A stretch of 64,000 nt of DNA from a virus, in the IMG/VR virus record IMGVR_UViG_3300017971_000194, positions 122,350 through 186,349 of that record; one strand, written 5' to 3'. Of the stretch, positions 24,992 to 33,008 are shown piece by piece; position 1 is the first letter of the stretch; the number at the start of each line of letters is the position of its first letter. The position numbers and the translations under genes were made by a program. A model generated the notes under the pieces. The model was not told the origin of the DNA, did no database searches, and was given only the letters and a program-made list of their open reading frames with translations.

Positions 24992-25606
24992 TCACAGTAA
25001 CAGATTGAAGACGAGTTCCGGGAAGGAGGAATCGGGTGCTACAATAACAGTACCCACTTCCTTAGCCGTTCCAGAAGCTGCAACTTCAATCGAGTCGTTA
25101 GCACGGTTGGTCAGCAATCCATTGATACCACAATACAGGGATTGACCTGTCTTGTAGGCTGTCAATGCATCACCAACGGCCCCGCCACCAGTAGTAGTTT
25201 GCTGGGAAGTTTCGTAAATACGAACCCCATAACTACCCTGGCCACTTACATATGGACCCTTTCCACTAGCCGGTGCAGGGGCATTCTCGAAAGCATTGCC
25301 TTCTGCATCGTTAATGAAAATACCCAGTGGCTTGTTATCAGCATCTGGGACAGCCGGGGGTCCACCAACTTGGCCATTACCGGCATCACCACGAGCTACA
25401 CACACACTCCCACCCAGGACACCCCGTTTAGTGTTACCGGTCAGAGTCGTTGACGGATCTCCGGTTTCCACAGACGGGTTGTTTTGAGTGAAGGCATCTG
25501 CACATAGCTCACCAACATTGTTTCGGATTCCGAGATGCAAGATCCTCAGAGCTGAGGGGCCTGCCACGAAATCCTGGGAGCTTTGTCCCTGCAATCCTGC
25601 TGGCAT
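24992..25606 (-). CDS. Head decoration protein candidate, 204 aa
   Basis: The ATG at 25606 has GGAGG 7 bases upstream, whereas the ATG two codons earlier touches the site. The protein is rich in glycine, alanine and asparagine and beta-strand-like. It ends with SLYCGINGLLTNRANDSIEV, GTVIVAPDSSFPELVFNLLL, similar in style to the small head-stabilising proteins placed before major capsid genes. It shares the higher GC of the capsid gene. A hairpin (TTGACG/CGTCAA) lies in the gap upstream. Assignment rests on position and composition. Confidence 0.6.
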   Translation of the reverse strand: MPAGLQGQSSQDFVAGPSALRILHLGIRNNVGELCADAFTQNNPSVETGDPSTTLTGNTKRGVLGGSVCVARGDAGNGQVGGPPAVPDADNKPLGIFINDAEGNAFENAPAPASGKGPYVSGQGSYGVRIYETSQQTTTGGGAVGDALTAYKTGQSLYCGINGLLTNRANDSIEVAASGTAKEVGTVIVAPDSSFPELVFNLLL

Positions 25607-25625
25607 GTTCATACCTCCTTTAGGG

Positions 25626-25652
25626 TTGACGTTTCTTCATCTTCTTCGTCAA
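25626..25652 (-). promoter_or_regulatory. Inverted repeat before the decoration gene
   Basis: TTGACG and CGTCAA form a 6-bp stem around 15 bases, 20 bases upstream of the decoration-gene start and its AGGAGG site. On the minus strand the first arm also resembles a -35 box, but no -10 follows. A processing hairpin or weak control element is possible. Confidence 0.3.
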
Positions 25653-25662
25653 TTACATCACA

Positions 25663-26760
25663 TTAATCTTTGAAAACATCTGATACATCAGGATCAGAGT
25701 GCCAAAGAGTCGATAGATCAGATCCACCTTTATCCTTAGAAGCCACCTTCACAGAACCACCCAACTTCTTGACTGGTTTACGAGAAGACTTTTTGGCTTT
25801 GACTTCACCGGTCTCTTCATCAAAGAGTCCTTGCAACACTTGGTCATACTGTTTTTCTGGGAGGACTTCTTCTTCCATCATTGGAGGAGCCATCATTTCT
25901 ACGTCAAGACCAGGCTCACCCATGAGGTCCTCTAGCATTTCATCTTCAAGAGCTGGAGCAGCTTCACCTTCAGGCATAGGAGCTGGAGCAGCTTCACCTT
26001 CAGGCATAGGAGCTGGAGCAGCTTCACCTTCATCTAGAAGCTCTTCTCCCTCTTCTCCCACTTCCCCCATCTCCATTTCTTCCCCACCTTCCTCTTCTTC
26101 ACCTTCCTCTTCCTGACCTTCTTTCTCCAAACCTTCCTCACCCTTCACGGTGTCACATGCCTCTAACTTAGCCATAAGACTTTTCAGAGTAGTGACTTCA
26201 TCAGGAGTCAGAGCAGCTTTGACCTTCTTTTCCTTAGATTCCTCGGTCTTGGCTTCTTTGGTATCCTCAACCTTAGTGTCTACAGAACTCTTACGAATCC
26301 TGGAAAGAGTAGCAAGGATAGCCTTGCTGCTTAGAGTCATCAGCTCAACAGCCTGATCCTCAATTGCTTCCTCAGAAGCACCAGCAAGCATATGCTTAGC
26401 AATCTTCACACAACGGAAAGCCTTCTTTCGGATATCAGCCTTTGACTTCCTATTCCTTCTTGCCATCATCATGGGTTCCATAGCAGGCTCACTTTTCTGA
26501 TTGTCATAGGTACCCTCATTCCATCTCTCGTCAGAATGATGTCCCCAATCAGGCTTGGGTTGACCCATACCGATTTCATCTCTGGGCTCTTCACCTAACC
26601 AAAGGTCTGAAGGGTGTTTTCCCTCTGCCCAAGCTTCAGGGTCACCCTTAGCGTATGCATCATAGGGAGGCTGCCTATGATCCGAATTCATCTCATACGC
26701 ATCCGCCCTACGACGACGACGTGACGTAGGTCTACGATTCATATTGTTTCTTCTAGCCAT
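25663..26760 (-). CDS. Scaffold-like acidic protein, 365 aa
   Basis: It starts with a very basic stretch (RRNNMNRRPTSRRRRRADAY). Residues about 105-155 are helical. It then becomes strongly acidic (runs of E and G around 215-245) with repeats of GEAAPAPMPE, and ends in a basic then acidic C-terminal part (KKLGGSVKVASKDKG). An elongated, charged protein between protease and capsid genes is what one expects of a scaffolding or head core protein, which is usually cleaved by the protease. GGAGGCTATT precedes the start. Function inferred from position and composition. Confidence 0.65.
   Translation of the reverse strand: MARRNNMNRRPTSRRRRRADAYEMNSDHRQPPYDAYAKGDPEAWAEGKHPSDLWLGEEPRDEIGMGQPKPDWGHHSDERWNEGTYDNQKSEPAMEPMMMARRNRKSKADIRKKAFRCVKIAKHMLAGASEEAIEDQAVELMTLSSKAILATLSRIRKSSVDTKVEDTKEAKTEESKEKKVKAALTPDEVTTLKSLMAKLEACDTVKGEEGLEKEGQEEEGEEEEGGEEMEMGEVGEEGEELLDEGEAAPAPMPEGEAAPAPMPEGEAAPALEDEMLEDLMGEPGLDVEMMAPPMMEEEVLPEKQYDQVLQGLFDEETGEVKAKKSSRKPVKKLGGSVKVASKDKGGSDLSTLWHSDPDVSDVFKD
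25951..26033 (-). repeat. 30-bp tandem repeat in the scaffold gene, 2.8 copies
   Basis: Two identical 30-base units (25951-25980 and 25981-26010) are followed by a partial third copy to 26033. The unit encodes GEAAPAPMPE. Perfect identity of the copies suggests recent slippage or gene conversion, so the copy number may vary between isolates. Confidence 0.9.
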
Positions 26761-26770
26761 AATAGCCTCC

Positions 26771-28276
26771 TTAACTACGAGATTTTGCCAGACTCAAAAT
26801 ATATCCACCAAGGATAAATCTCTTGATCTCTCTATTAGAGATAGATTTATTAAAAATATATTGGCATTTTTTCAGGAAAACTTTAGGATCGTCACCATAT
26901 GATGATATAGAACCCACTTTTAACAAGGTTTTTACTTCATCAAATGAGAAATCAATTCCAGCCTTCTTAGCCACCAAAAGAAGTTCTAGTCTAGAAAATT
27001 TATCTTTCAAAGATTGCCATCCAAATTTTCTATAGTTTTCTAGACCTGAGTTGACATTCTTAGAGAGTCTCTTTTTTCTTGATTCTAGAAGAGTATCATC
27101 TTCAAATTCTGTAAATTGAGTGATCTCGGGTTCTGGCTCTTCTAGAGCTTCTTCAAGAACAGTATCCCAAACATCTTGAAGTAGCTTCAACCTGACCTCT
27201 TCCATGAGGTCAGTATAACTTGTTAATTCACCCTCACCAGGGATTTCCAGACCTTCATCAACAGGGTCCATCTCAACATCCCAACCCTCACTATCATCTG
27301 GCCAGTCTCCCTCTCCTCCTTCTTCTCCACCCTCCTCAGGAGCATCCTCAGCTTCATCTTCAGCAGGTTCTTCATCTTCTGGGGGTTGGGCTAAAACAAT
27401 CCTAGAAGCTACCCGTCGAAGATTATCATTTTCAACAGATTCACGTCTTGACTCATAAGCATTCTTGAGTAGACCTGAGATTTTCTCTAGATCTATGATA
27501 TTAGGGTTCAATATAGAATGAAGCACTGCTCCCGTAAATGCAGGATCTTTCACCCAACTAGCTTCTATAAATATAACTGAATCAGGCACATCTTTATGCC
27601 CACACAGTTCTGCTACGATACGCTCTCTTCCATCAGGATCTATAAATGTAGAACCCTTCTCGTATTTAATATGAGGGCAAAGCTGCGTTTCATCAAATGC
27701 CACATTCCCACATTTGGTACATATAGTAAAGACTACCTCACAGCCCATAGATAATGTTGTAATCTTTTTACGGAGAATATCCTGGATCAAGTCTTTATGT
27801 TTCTTATGAGTAGCAACCAAGATGTCTATATATATGGTATCACCAAGGTCACGAGCTACAGCATCAATAACCTTCCCTTTGCTCAAACTTGGGATCTGAA
27901 CATGTTCTACATAATTCTCACCACCAACAAAAGTAGGGTAAGAAGCTACAAGCAGATTACGTTCCCAACAATCGGCATTACCATTTATATAGACTGATGT
28001 ATCAGCAGTGACATAGAAATCTGGATATTGACGATCCACAACAAAACCATCAACCTTGATTTTACCTAGCTTGCTATTGGCAGGTGCCTCAGTATCTACA
28101 GAAGCAATAATTGTGCAATGAGACAATAAGTATTCTTTGGGATCAAACTCTTCCAGGATACTCTCTGCTTTATTAGCTGTACGAGCTGAGAACTTAGGAT
28201 TCTTTGCCCTAAACCAGTCCTCGATATCAATGGAAGGGACTAAAACTGTAGCATCAGCATATTTTAAAAAACCCAT
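26771..28276 (-). CDS. Prohead maturation protease with inserted zinc ribbon, 501 aa
   Basis: The N-terminal 250 residues look like a prohead serine protease: strands HCTIIASVDTE, then NYVEHVQIPS with candidate His125, TTLSMGCEV with candidate Ser176, and IEASWVKDPAF, matching the S-x-V-x-x-PAF strand of these enzymes. Inserted after the serine is CTKC-x(10)-CPH (Cys186, Cys189, Cys200), a probable zinc ribbon not usual in the family. A helical, highly acidic extension to residue 501 follows, perhaps an inner-core or scaffold part. AGGAAG precedes the start. It cleaves scaffold and capsid N-termini in related phages; here that is inferred. Confidence 0.75.
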   Translation of the reverse strand: MGFLKYADATVLVPSIDIEDWFRAKNPKFSARTANKAESILEEFDPKEYLLSHCTIIASVDTEAPANSKLGKIKVDGFVVDRQYPDFYVTADTSVYINGNADCWERNLLVASYPTFVGGENYVEHVQIPSLSKGKVIDAVARDLGDTIYIDILVATHKKHKDLIQDILRKKITTLSMGCEVVFTICTKCGNVAFDETQLCPHIKYEKGSTFIDPDGRERIVAELCGHKDVPDSVIFIEASWVKDPAFTGAVLHSILNPNIIDLEKISGLLKNAYESRRESVENDNLRRVASRIVLAQPPEDEEPAEDEAEDAPEEGGEEGGEGDWPDDSEGWDVEMDPVDEGLEIPGEGELTSYTDLMEEVRLKLLQDVWDTVLEEALEEPEPEITQFTEFEDDTLLESRKKRLSKNVNSGLENYRKFGWQSLKDKFSRLELLLVAKKAGIDFSFDEVKTLLKVGSISSYGDDPKVFLKKCQYIFNKSISNREIKRFILGGYILSLAKSRS

Positions 28277-28285
28277 CTTCCTATC

Positions 28286-28876
28286 CTATATGAGGTTAAA
28301 ACTTGAACCGAGACTATCGAACCACTTTTCCTCTAATGTTTTGAAAAAGCCATTCAAATCTTCCTCAAGGTTATCTAGATCAATTTCCTCATCCAAATAC
28401 TGGATGAAGAGATGCTGTATCAGTACATGAATGTCTGTAAGCCAAGATATATATGACTCCACAATGGACACCATAGCATTGACTGAATCTTTGGTGTATT
28501 TCAAGTATAGGTCATACTTATAGCGTTTCAGAACATCTAAGATATGGTGTAAAGCATCTAGTCTTGGGCCTTGAATTAAACGGTCTACAAAACCTGTTGC
28601 ATCAGGTGTCACTTCAGGATCAAATTTCTTTATGTTCTCGATACGAGCAAGACCAGAAAACACAACATCAAAAAATGTAACACCCTCAGAAATAAGCTCA
28701 TCTCTGAACTCTATAAGTCTAGATTCATTATCTAAGCCAAGAATTCGTTTCGAAATCTTGATCACATCATCTCTATGATAGAGATGACCTATCTTATCAT
28801 ACAGTTCTCCCTGGATGTCATCCACACCACAACCTTCACACAAGCAGGTATAGACTATTGTCGAGATAGAAGTCAT
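28286..28876 (-). CDS. Unrecognised helical protein, 196 aa
   Basis: It starts TSISTIVYTCLCEGCGVDD with three cysteines near the N-terminus (CLCEGC) that might bind a metal. The rest is helical, with acidic residues and aromatic positions (YESYISWLTDIHVLIQHLF). The start overlaps the stop of the upstream gene as TAATG. It lies directly upstream of the prohead protease. It could be a small head protein or a protease cofactor; nothing firm can be said. Confidence 0.55.
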   Translation of the reverse strand: MTSISTIVYTCLCEGCGVDDIQGELYDKIGHLYHRDDVIKISKRILGLDNESRLIEFRDELISEGVTFFDVVFSGLARIENIKKFDPEVTPDATGFVDRLIQGPRLDALHHILDVLKRYKYDLYLKYTKDSVNAMVSIVESYISWLTDIHVLIQHLFIQYLDEEIDLDNLEEDLNGFFKTLEEKWFDSLGSSFNLI

Positions 28877-29367
28877 TAAAGTTCTCTGGTTGAGGGAGAA
28901 GCAAACTCAAGGTCCCTCTCTATAGTTTTTTTCAAATCAATAGCTTCTCTTTTCACTTCAGCATAATGTGAGATAGCACTCAGCCTACCCAACATGTTGC
29001 TTGCAACTTTACGAGCCTCTTGTTTGGGAAGTCCTCTAAACATCCCAGCCTGCACCAGAGAACAATCTTCTTTTGCTAGTCTCTCGATACGGTAAGTAAT
29101 CTCAGACAAATCATCTGAAAATTCTGGGAAAAGGCTGGAGATTTTTCTAGATAAATGACTCATATCTTCTGATAGCTTGTGAAGAGAACCACCAATTTGC
29201 TTGTAATTCATTGACATGTCAGGATCAGAACTACTCAAATCGGGATCTGACTCATTCACACGCTCTCGTCTACGATCTTTACGAGGAGGACGCTTCTTAG
29301 GAGCCTTCCGTACCAACCTCTCTGTCTCTTTCTCTTCAGATTTGTATCTATCCTTAGTTCTAGGCAT
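28876..29367 (-). CDS. Basic N-terminus, helical protein, 163 aa
   Basis: The start at 29367 has GGAG 7 bases upstream; a longer reading by six codons has none. The first 45 residues are very basic with many R and K (KKRPPRKDRRRERV), then a serine- and aspartate-rich linker (DPDLSSSDPDMSM). A helical C-terminal domain follows, about 60-160 (EDMSHLSRKISSLFPEFSDD). It is coupled to the next gene. The charged N-terminus may bind DNA or capsid. No family was recognised. Confidence 0.55.
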   Translation of the reverse strand: MPRTKDRYKSEEKETERLVRKAPKKRPPRKDRRRERVNESDPDLSSSDPDMSMNYKQIGGSLHKLSEDMSHLSRKISSLFPEFSDDLSEITYRIERLAKEDCSLVQAGMFRGLPKQEARKVASNMLGRLSAISHYAEVKREAIDLKKTIERDLEFASPSTREL

Positions 29368-29429
29368 AAGTGTCTCCGTGAACAAACAACAATATCCACT
29401 TTTAGATTTTAATAAATAGTTTAGTGAGA

Positions 29430-29609
29430 CTATGAGATAGTATGTCTGACTGAAATGAATAGTTCTATATGTTTGGGTATTCTTTTCCTACGACCCAACT
29501 TCTTCCTTTGGTCATGATAGAGATCAACAGCTCTTTTGGTGGCTGTGAAAATTTCCTTAGCCTTGACCTGGAAGGAATCTTCATTAATTTTGACTTCAAA
29601 GATCTTCAT
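29430..29609 (-). CDS. Small basic protein, 59 aa
   Basis: The ATG at 29609 overlaps the upstream TGA as ATGA and has GGGAAC just upstream. The sequence KIFEVKINEDSFQVKAKEIF and TKRAVDLYHDQRKKLGRRKR reads like a small folded protein with a basic helix. Such small proteins are frequent in phage operons. It has no recognised motif. A gap of 62 bases separates it from the next gene. Confidence 0.5.
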   Translation of the reverse strand: MKIFEVKINEDSFQVKAKEIFTATKRAVDLYHDQRKKLGRRKRIPKHIELFISVRHTIS

Positions 29610-29899
29610 CGTTCCCAAGGACTGATTTGGTTTTGGATAGCAATCAGCAATTCAGGGTAATGTGATTTAAGACAACGGTCGCAAACCATTTTCAATTCGT
29701 TCAAGGTAGGATCATTTAAGATATTGTCTCCATCTTCACCAAGAAGAACTGCACCTGTTGGGTGCTTCATGTCCTTTAATTGATTTTCTCTATCCTGATA
29801 TGCCACACCCACTTCACATCCGGTACAATAAGCATGTAGAGCTATGTTCACATCCTTCACTTTAGGGTATAGCCTTAGATTAGTAGGTGCTGGACGCAT
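29606..29899 (-). CDS. Small protein with two CxxC pairs, 97 aa
   Basis: The ATG at 29899 follows AGGAGGAG; an earlier in-frame ATG lacks a site. It contains AYCTGCEVGVAY near residue 25 and MVCDRCLKSHYPELL near residue 75, two CxxC pairs separated by about 45 residues that probably bind zinc together. It is located upstream of the head genes, between unknown small genes. A regulatory or structural zinc protein is likely, but the family was not recognised. Confidence 0.55.
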   Translation of the reverse strand: MRPAPTNLRLYPKVKDVNIALHAYCTGCEVGVAYQDRENQLKDMKHPTGAVLLGEDGDNILNDPTLNELKMVCDRCLKSHYPELLIAIQNQISPWER

Positions 29900-30378
29900 T
29901 ACTCCTCCTGTGATGGGCCACAATAATGTTTCAAAGTCAATTCCTTCAACGATTCAGGGACTGGTTCTAGATAACAGACCTGAAGACCTTTTCTGGAAGT
30001 GATAAAGAACCCATCGTTAAAAAATGGCTCCAATGAAGCCATGTCTTGTTCAGTGTAAACATGAATGAAAAAAGAACTCTCTTGAGATCGTATTGGGAAA
30101 AGGAAAAAAGGTATTTTCAGAGACTCTACATTCACAGACCCATAAAGACCTGGGACCTGCACCATATAGAACAAATCACCATTCTCCATAGCCACAAAAT
30201 CGATGTCACTGGTATGAGCCCATACCTTTCCTTCCAAATCAATTGCCTCTACAAGATTTTTAATTTCAGAATCGAGAATGCCTGGAGCTGTGAGCCAAGT
30301 GACCTGGAGAGGGTCTTCAACTTCAATGGGAGAGACATCAAAAGACATTCGACGCTGGTAATAACGTACAATTTTCAT
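29899..30378 (-). CDS. Unrecognised protein, 159 aa
   Basis: A soluble-looking protein with alternating strand patterns (SFDVSPIEVEDPLQVTW, SLKIPFFLFPIRS) and helices, ending in KHYCGPSQEE. The ATG overlaps the stop of the upstream gene as ATGA. No motif was recognised. It is the third gene of the leftward operon from the divergent control region, so it may be expressed early in that transcript. Confidence 0.5.
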   Translation of the reverse strand: MKIVRYYQRRMSFDVSPIEVEDPLQVTWLTAPGILDSEIKNLVEAIDLEGKVWAHTSDIDFVAMENGDLFYMVQVPGLYGSVNVESLKIPFFLFPIRSQESSFFIHVYTEQDMASLEPFFNDGFFITSRKGLQVCYLEPVPESLKELTLKHYCGPSQEE

Positions 30379-30761
30379 TGACCAAATTCCCTATCTATAT
30401 CGGCCTGAGAGATGATATTAAATTTCCGTAGGATTTTCTCTGGCTCCTTACTATAACGTTCCAACACAGCTAATCTTGAATCTTCTACTGTTCTAGCACG
30501 GTCACATGCTTTCCCCCACAAATCCTTCCAAAACCTTTGTTGCTTCACCTTATCTGGCTCTTTACGGTTTTTTATCCTCATAACATCTCCAAGTATCTCT
30601 GACAACGAGAGATATATCTTTATGTCCTTCTCTTCATTCACACACCGATAAAAATATCGAAATCCTCTCTTAAACCCATATACGAATACAACTATACAGG
30701 CAAGACAAAAAAACAAAATCCCACCCACACATATAAGAATCAATGTCTGTGTCTGGGCCAT
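30375..30761 (-). CDS. Small membrane protein, 128 aa
   Basis: Read from ATG 30761, which overlaps the end of the upstream gene by 22 bases; a GTG four codons earlier is possible. Residues about 6-29 (LILICVGGILFFCLACIVVF) form one membrane helix. A basic, helical cytoplasmic part follows (KRGFRYFYRCV, RKEPDKVKQQRFWKDL). It is a candidate for an inner-membrane or early protein near the divergent region. No family was recognised. Confidence 0.5.
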   Translation of the reverse strand: MAQTQTLILICVGGILFFCLACIVVFVYGFKRGFRYFYRCVNEEKDIKIYLSLSEILGDVMRIKNRKEPDKVKQQRFWKDLWGKACDRARTVEDSRLAVLERYSKEPEKILRKFNIISQADIDREFGQ

Positions 30762-31093
30762 ACACCTTTGCACTCCTTCCAGAGGAATTCAATAGACTGT
30801 GGAGTCCTGTTAAGACCCTTATTCATTTTGTCAGGATCATAGTGGTTGACCAGAGGCACATTAGCAAGACGTACATAATCCTCCCTTTCTGGATTCACAG
30901 CTTCCAAATAATCTTTCCTAGCTTTTGGAATCCTCTGCAACATCCATATAACATCATCCTTGGTCAGAGTCCTCAGATAATTCCTCCCCTCCTGAATCCA
31001 ATAATTGCCTTCAGGGATATCCTCCCTCCAAATCTCCACCTCTTCAGTTGAGACACTGGTACCATTTTCCGGGAAATTACCACTAAGCGACAT
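30740..31093 (-). CDS. First leftward gene, unrecognised protein, 117 aa
   Basis: The ATG at 31093 follows AGAGGAGG at 5 bases, whereas an in-frame ATG seven codons earlier has none. It encodes a soluble, acidic protein (GTSVSTEEVEIWREDIPEG, then KDDVIWMLQRIPKARKDY). It is the first gene of the leftward virion operon, next to the 1-kb control region. It might be a regulatory or minor virion protein. No family was recognised. Confidence 0.5.
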   Translation of the reverse strand: MSLSGNFPENGTSVSTEEVEIWREDIPEGNYWIQEGRNYLRTLTKDDVIWMLQRIPKARKDYLEAVNPEREDYVRLANVPLVNHYDPDKMNKGLNRTPQSIEFLWKECKGVWPRHRH

Positions 31094-31522
31094 ATCATCC
31101 TCCTCTTCACTCATATATACACTAACAATACAAACAGATCAATCAACATCCCCCCACCCACAAATCCAGGTCTCAATTTTTTGGATCTCATCTCTACACT
31201 TACAATACATGTATGGTAACTTTTCAGATCCCAAAATCTCCCTACCTGCAACACAGGTAACTTTCCTTACCTCCAATTTTTGGATCTCCATAATAATATA
31301 TATAAATAGATCTGATCTTAACTTCTACCTACAAGAGGAAAAGAAAAGAGAGTATATATAAATGAAGAAGGGGGAGTACACGAAAAGATCTGTATGGCAA
31401 CATATGGTGAGGAGAAGAAATGAAAAAAAATGGGTAGGAAGCGGGAAATTTTTTAGTTGTATGTTCAGGGAGTTATGAGACCCAGTGTTGTAAGTTACTG
31501 GAATTGTATGAGATCTTTTTTG
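31094..31522. other. Non-coding divergent control region
   Basis: No convincing gene is present. It holds AT-rich blocks (31291-31310, 31352-31363), a three-copy phased motif and a perfect 6-bp hairpin (TACCTG/CAGGTA at 31243-31259). The leftward operon starts on one side and a promoter for rightward transcription on the other. It could be a bidirectional promoter or an origin of replication. Confidence 0.7.
31176..31287. repeat. Phased three-copy motif ATTTTTGGATCT
   Basis: The motif occurs at 31176-31188 and 31276-31287 on the plus strand and at 31226-31237 inverted (one mismatch). Start-to-start distances are about 50 and 50 bases. Equal spacing with an inverted middle copy suggests binding sites on the same or opposite faces of the helix for a repressor or initiator. 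Confidence 0.65.
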
Positions 31523-31550
31523 TAGACAAAGGAGTTTGAATCCGTATAAT
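31523..31550 (+). promoter_or_regulatory. Sigma-70-type promoter for the rightward transcript
   Basis: TAGACA (31523-31528) and a perfect TATAAT (31545-31550) are 16 bases apart. This is the best host-type promoter in the window, upstream of the structured RNA and the rightward DNA-metabolism operon. Transcription would start near 31557. Confidence 0.65.
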
Positions 31551-31556
31551 GCCCTT

Positions 31557-32040
31557 AATTGGCTTGATTAGGAGGGGATTCAAAAAGTGAAAAAAGGTCG
31601 TTTGAATCTTACCGCTGAGGGTAAACAGTCTTCTAGCAAGTCAAGAGTTTCATGTCCAAACTTCCAGTTTATCTGCCATCAACGTAAAAATGCCCTGACT
31701 ACTGGCCTACTAGTACCAGGGAAGGTTAGATTTACGTCCCGATGGTCTGGGAGATGCCCTGCTGTTTGCTGCCACCGGCCTACCGGTGGGCTCTCAGCCC
31801 TTACTAGCCCCAGCATTTCGCTGGTTGGAGTCGGGCCAAGTATGTCTCTTCCCTCTTATAAGTTCATGAGAGGCACATCCGAGCAGAAATTTGGGCAGCC
31901 AACAACAACAGAAGCCTTGAAAACAAAAACACCACTGGAAGGAACAGAAAAGAGAGCATATATAACGACGATGGTATAAAAAACAATATGAAACCCGAAC
32001 ACTTATGAGTGTTCGTCTAGCTGGATAACTTCAGCTAGCA
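31557..32040 (+). ncRNA. Structured RNA candidate of about 480 nt
   Basis: Downstream of the promoter are many perfect helices. ACGTAAA/TTTACGT (31682-31688 with 31731-31737) encloses CCCTG/CAGGG and TACT/AGTA. CCCGA/TCGGG (31738-31742 with 31831-31835) encloses TGGGAG/CTCTCA (31748-31753 with 31791-31796, one GU), CCACCGG/CCGGTGG (31772-31789) and CCAGC/GCTGG (31810-31824). CCTCT/AGAGG (31852-31873), CGAACACT/AGTGTTCG (31996-32015) and CTAGCTG/CAGCTAG (32017-32038) follow. The segment is GC-richer than its surroundings. It has no tRNA-like ends. A GTG-started frame at 31587-31979 crosses it, but its protein looks unnatural. The class is unknown; large phage RNAs such as GOLLD or ROOL are possible relatives to test. 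Confidence 0.5.
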
Positions 32041-32045
32041 TGACA

Positions 32046-32109
32046 TTTAGGAAGGGGTTGAGGGGAACGAGATCTCTCAAATTCTTCAAGAATTCCTCCC
32101 GTTCCTAAA
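32046..32109 (+). promoter_or_regulatory. Three-way junction leader before the first rightward gene
   Basis: TTTAGGAA and TTCCTAAA form an 8-bp closing stem (32046-32053 with 32102-32109). Inside it TTGAG/CTCAA (32058-32062 with 32076-32080) and AATTCT/AGAATT (about 32080-32094) make two hairpins. The junction ends just before the GGGAG ribosome site of the TTG-started gene at 32124, so it could control translation or be the 3' end of the RNA. Confidence 0.45.
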
Positions 32110-32123
32110 GGGAGAGATGTATC

Positions 32124-32396
32124 TTGAAGACAATTTATGTGATACCTGACCTGAATTTAGAAGTAGAAACAAAGACAGATTCTCTTAGACCCAAATGGTT
32201 GATTCATTTTGAAGATGGGTTTTCTTTCAAATCACAATATCAGCCAGATGATGGTTCCCCACCTAGACATCGAATAGCAGAAGTTAAAGGTCCATTCTAT
32301 GTTGAGAAGATTTCAAATGAAATCAGTCAAAAAGGATTCGTGCAGAGAGCTACTCTGAAACCTAAAGGATGGGAGTGTGCATGGACACACCTCTGA
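32124..32396 (+). CDS. First rightward gene, unrecognised protein, 90 aa
   Basis: It begins with TTG at 32124, with GGGAG 9 bases upstream; an ATG at 32117 in another frame runs only ten codons. The product starts MKTIYVIPDLNLEVETKTDS, is basic and aromatic, and is probably folded as beta strands (PKWLIHFEDGFSFKSQY). It overlaps the start of the uracil-DNA glycosylase gene by 16 bases, as do many gene pairs here. No family was recognised. The unusual start codon and structured leader lower the confidence. Confidence 0.55.
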   Translation: MKTIYVIPDLNLEVETKTDSLRPKWLIHFEDGFSFKSQYQPDDGSPPRHRIAEVKGPFYVEKISNEISQKGFVQRATLKPKGWECAWTHL

Positions 32397-32965
32397 TCCA
32401 AGATAGTTCTATTGCCACAGAGATAGCTTCTTGTCAGCTCTGTCCACTTTATCAAGACGTGGTTAGTCCTGTTCGAGGAGAAGGCCCTCAGGATGCCAAA
32501 ATCATTTTTGTGGGTCGTAACCCTGGTAACGATGAAGATCGTTTCACCAGGCCCTTTGTGGGACGTTCTGGGCAGCTTCTGAATGAGTGGATGGGGAAGG
32601 TTGGTTACAAAAGAAACCAAGTTGGGATAGTGAATATGGTAAAATGTTTCACTCCTGGAAATCGACCTCCTACTCAGACAGAGATTGAGTCCTGTAAAGT
32701 ACATCTCCGAAAAGAACTGGAATTTTTTGACAAGGCAAAGATTCTGATCCTTATGGGATCAGATGTAGTCCAGACTTTGATGCAATTTAAAGAGAAACAA
32801 AAAATTACACATATAGCTGGCAAAATTTATAGAGCTGGGAGATTTCATGTCTTCATTATGTATCATCCTTCCTATGTCTTGAGGAATCCTGCCGAAAAGA
32901 AACGATTCTTCAACTATTTTGCTCCAAAGACAAAGAATTTAGCTGAGCGTTTAGAAATAATTTAA
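32381..32965 (+). CDS. Uracil-DNA glycosylase, family 4 (Fe-S type)
   Basis: A 194-residue enzyme read from ATG 32381, with GGGAG 6 bases upstream; an in-frame ATG four codons earlier touches AAAGG. It removes uracil from DNA. Family-4 features: Cys18 and Cys21 (CQLC), VGRNPGNDEDRFTRPFVGRS as motif 1, VKCFTPGNRPPT, a fourth Cys in EIESCKVHL, and YHPSYVLRNP as motif 2. The four cysteines fit the 4Fe-4S cluster of this family. Motif 1 has GRNPG where GEAPG is usual. It is the first recognised gene of the DNA-metabolism operon and may protect phage DNA from uracil. Confidence 0.88.
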   Translation: MDTPLIQDSSIATEIASCQLCPLYQDVVSPVRGEGPQDAKIIFVGRNPGNDEDRFTRPFVGRSGQLLNEWMGKVGYKRNQVGIVNMVKCFTPGNRPPTQTEIESCKVHLRKELEFFDKAKILILMGSDVVQTLMQFKEKQKITHIAGKIYRAGRFHVFIMYHPSYVLRNPAEKKRFFNYFAPKTKNLAERLEII

Positions 32966-33008
32966 GCTCATTGGTAGAGTCTCTTCATACAGTGAAGAGG
33001 AGGTATAT

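Noticed and set aside
25951-26033. CRISPR array
   Set aside because: The 30-base units are contiguous, without spacers, and encode a peptide repeat.
31557-32040. tmRNA, RNase P RNA or tRNA in the structured region
   Set aside because: No tRNA-like acceptor and T-arm ends, no peptide-tag frame and no conserved RNase P core strings were seen.
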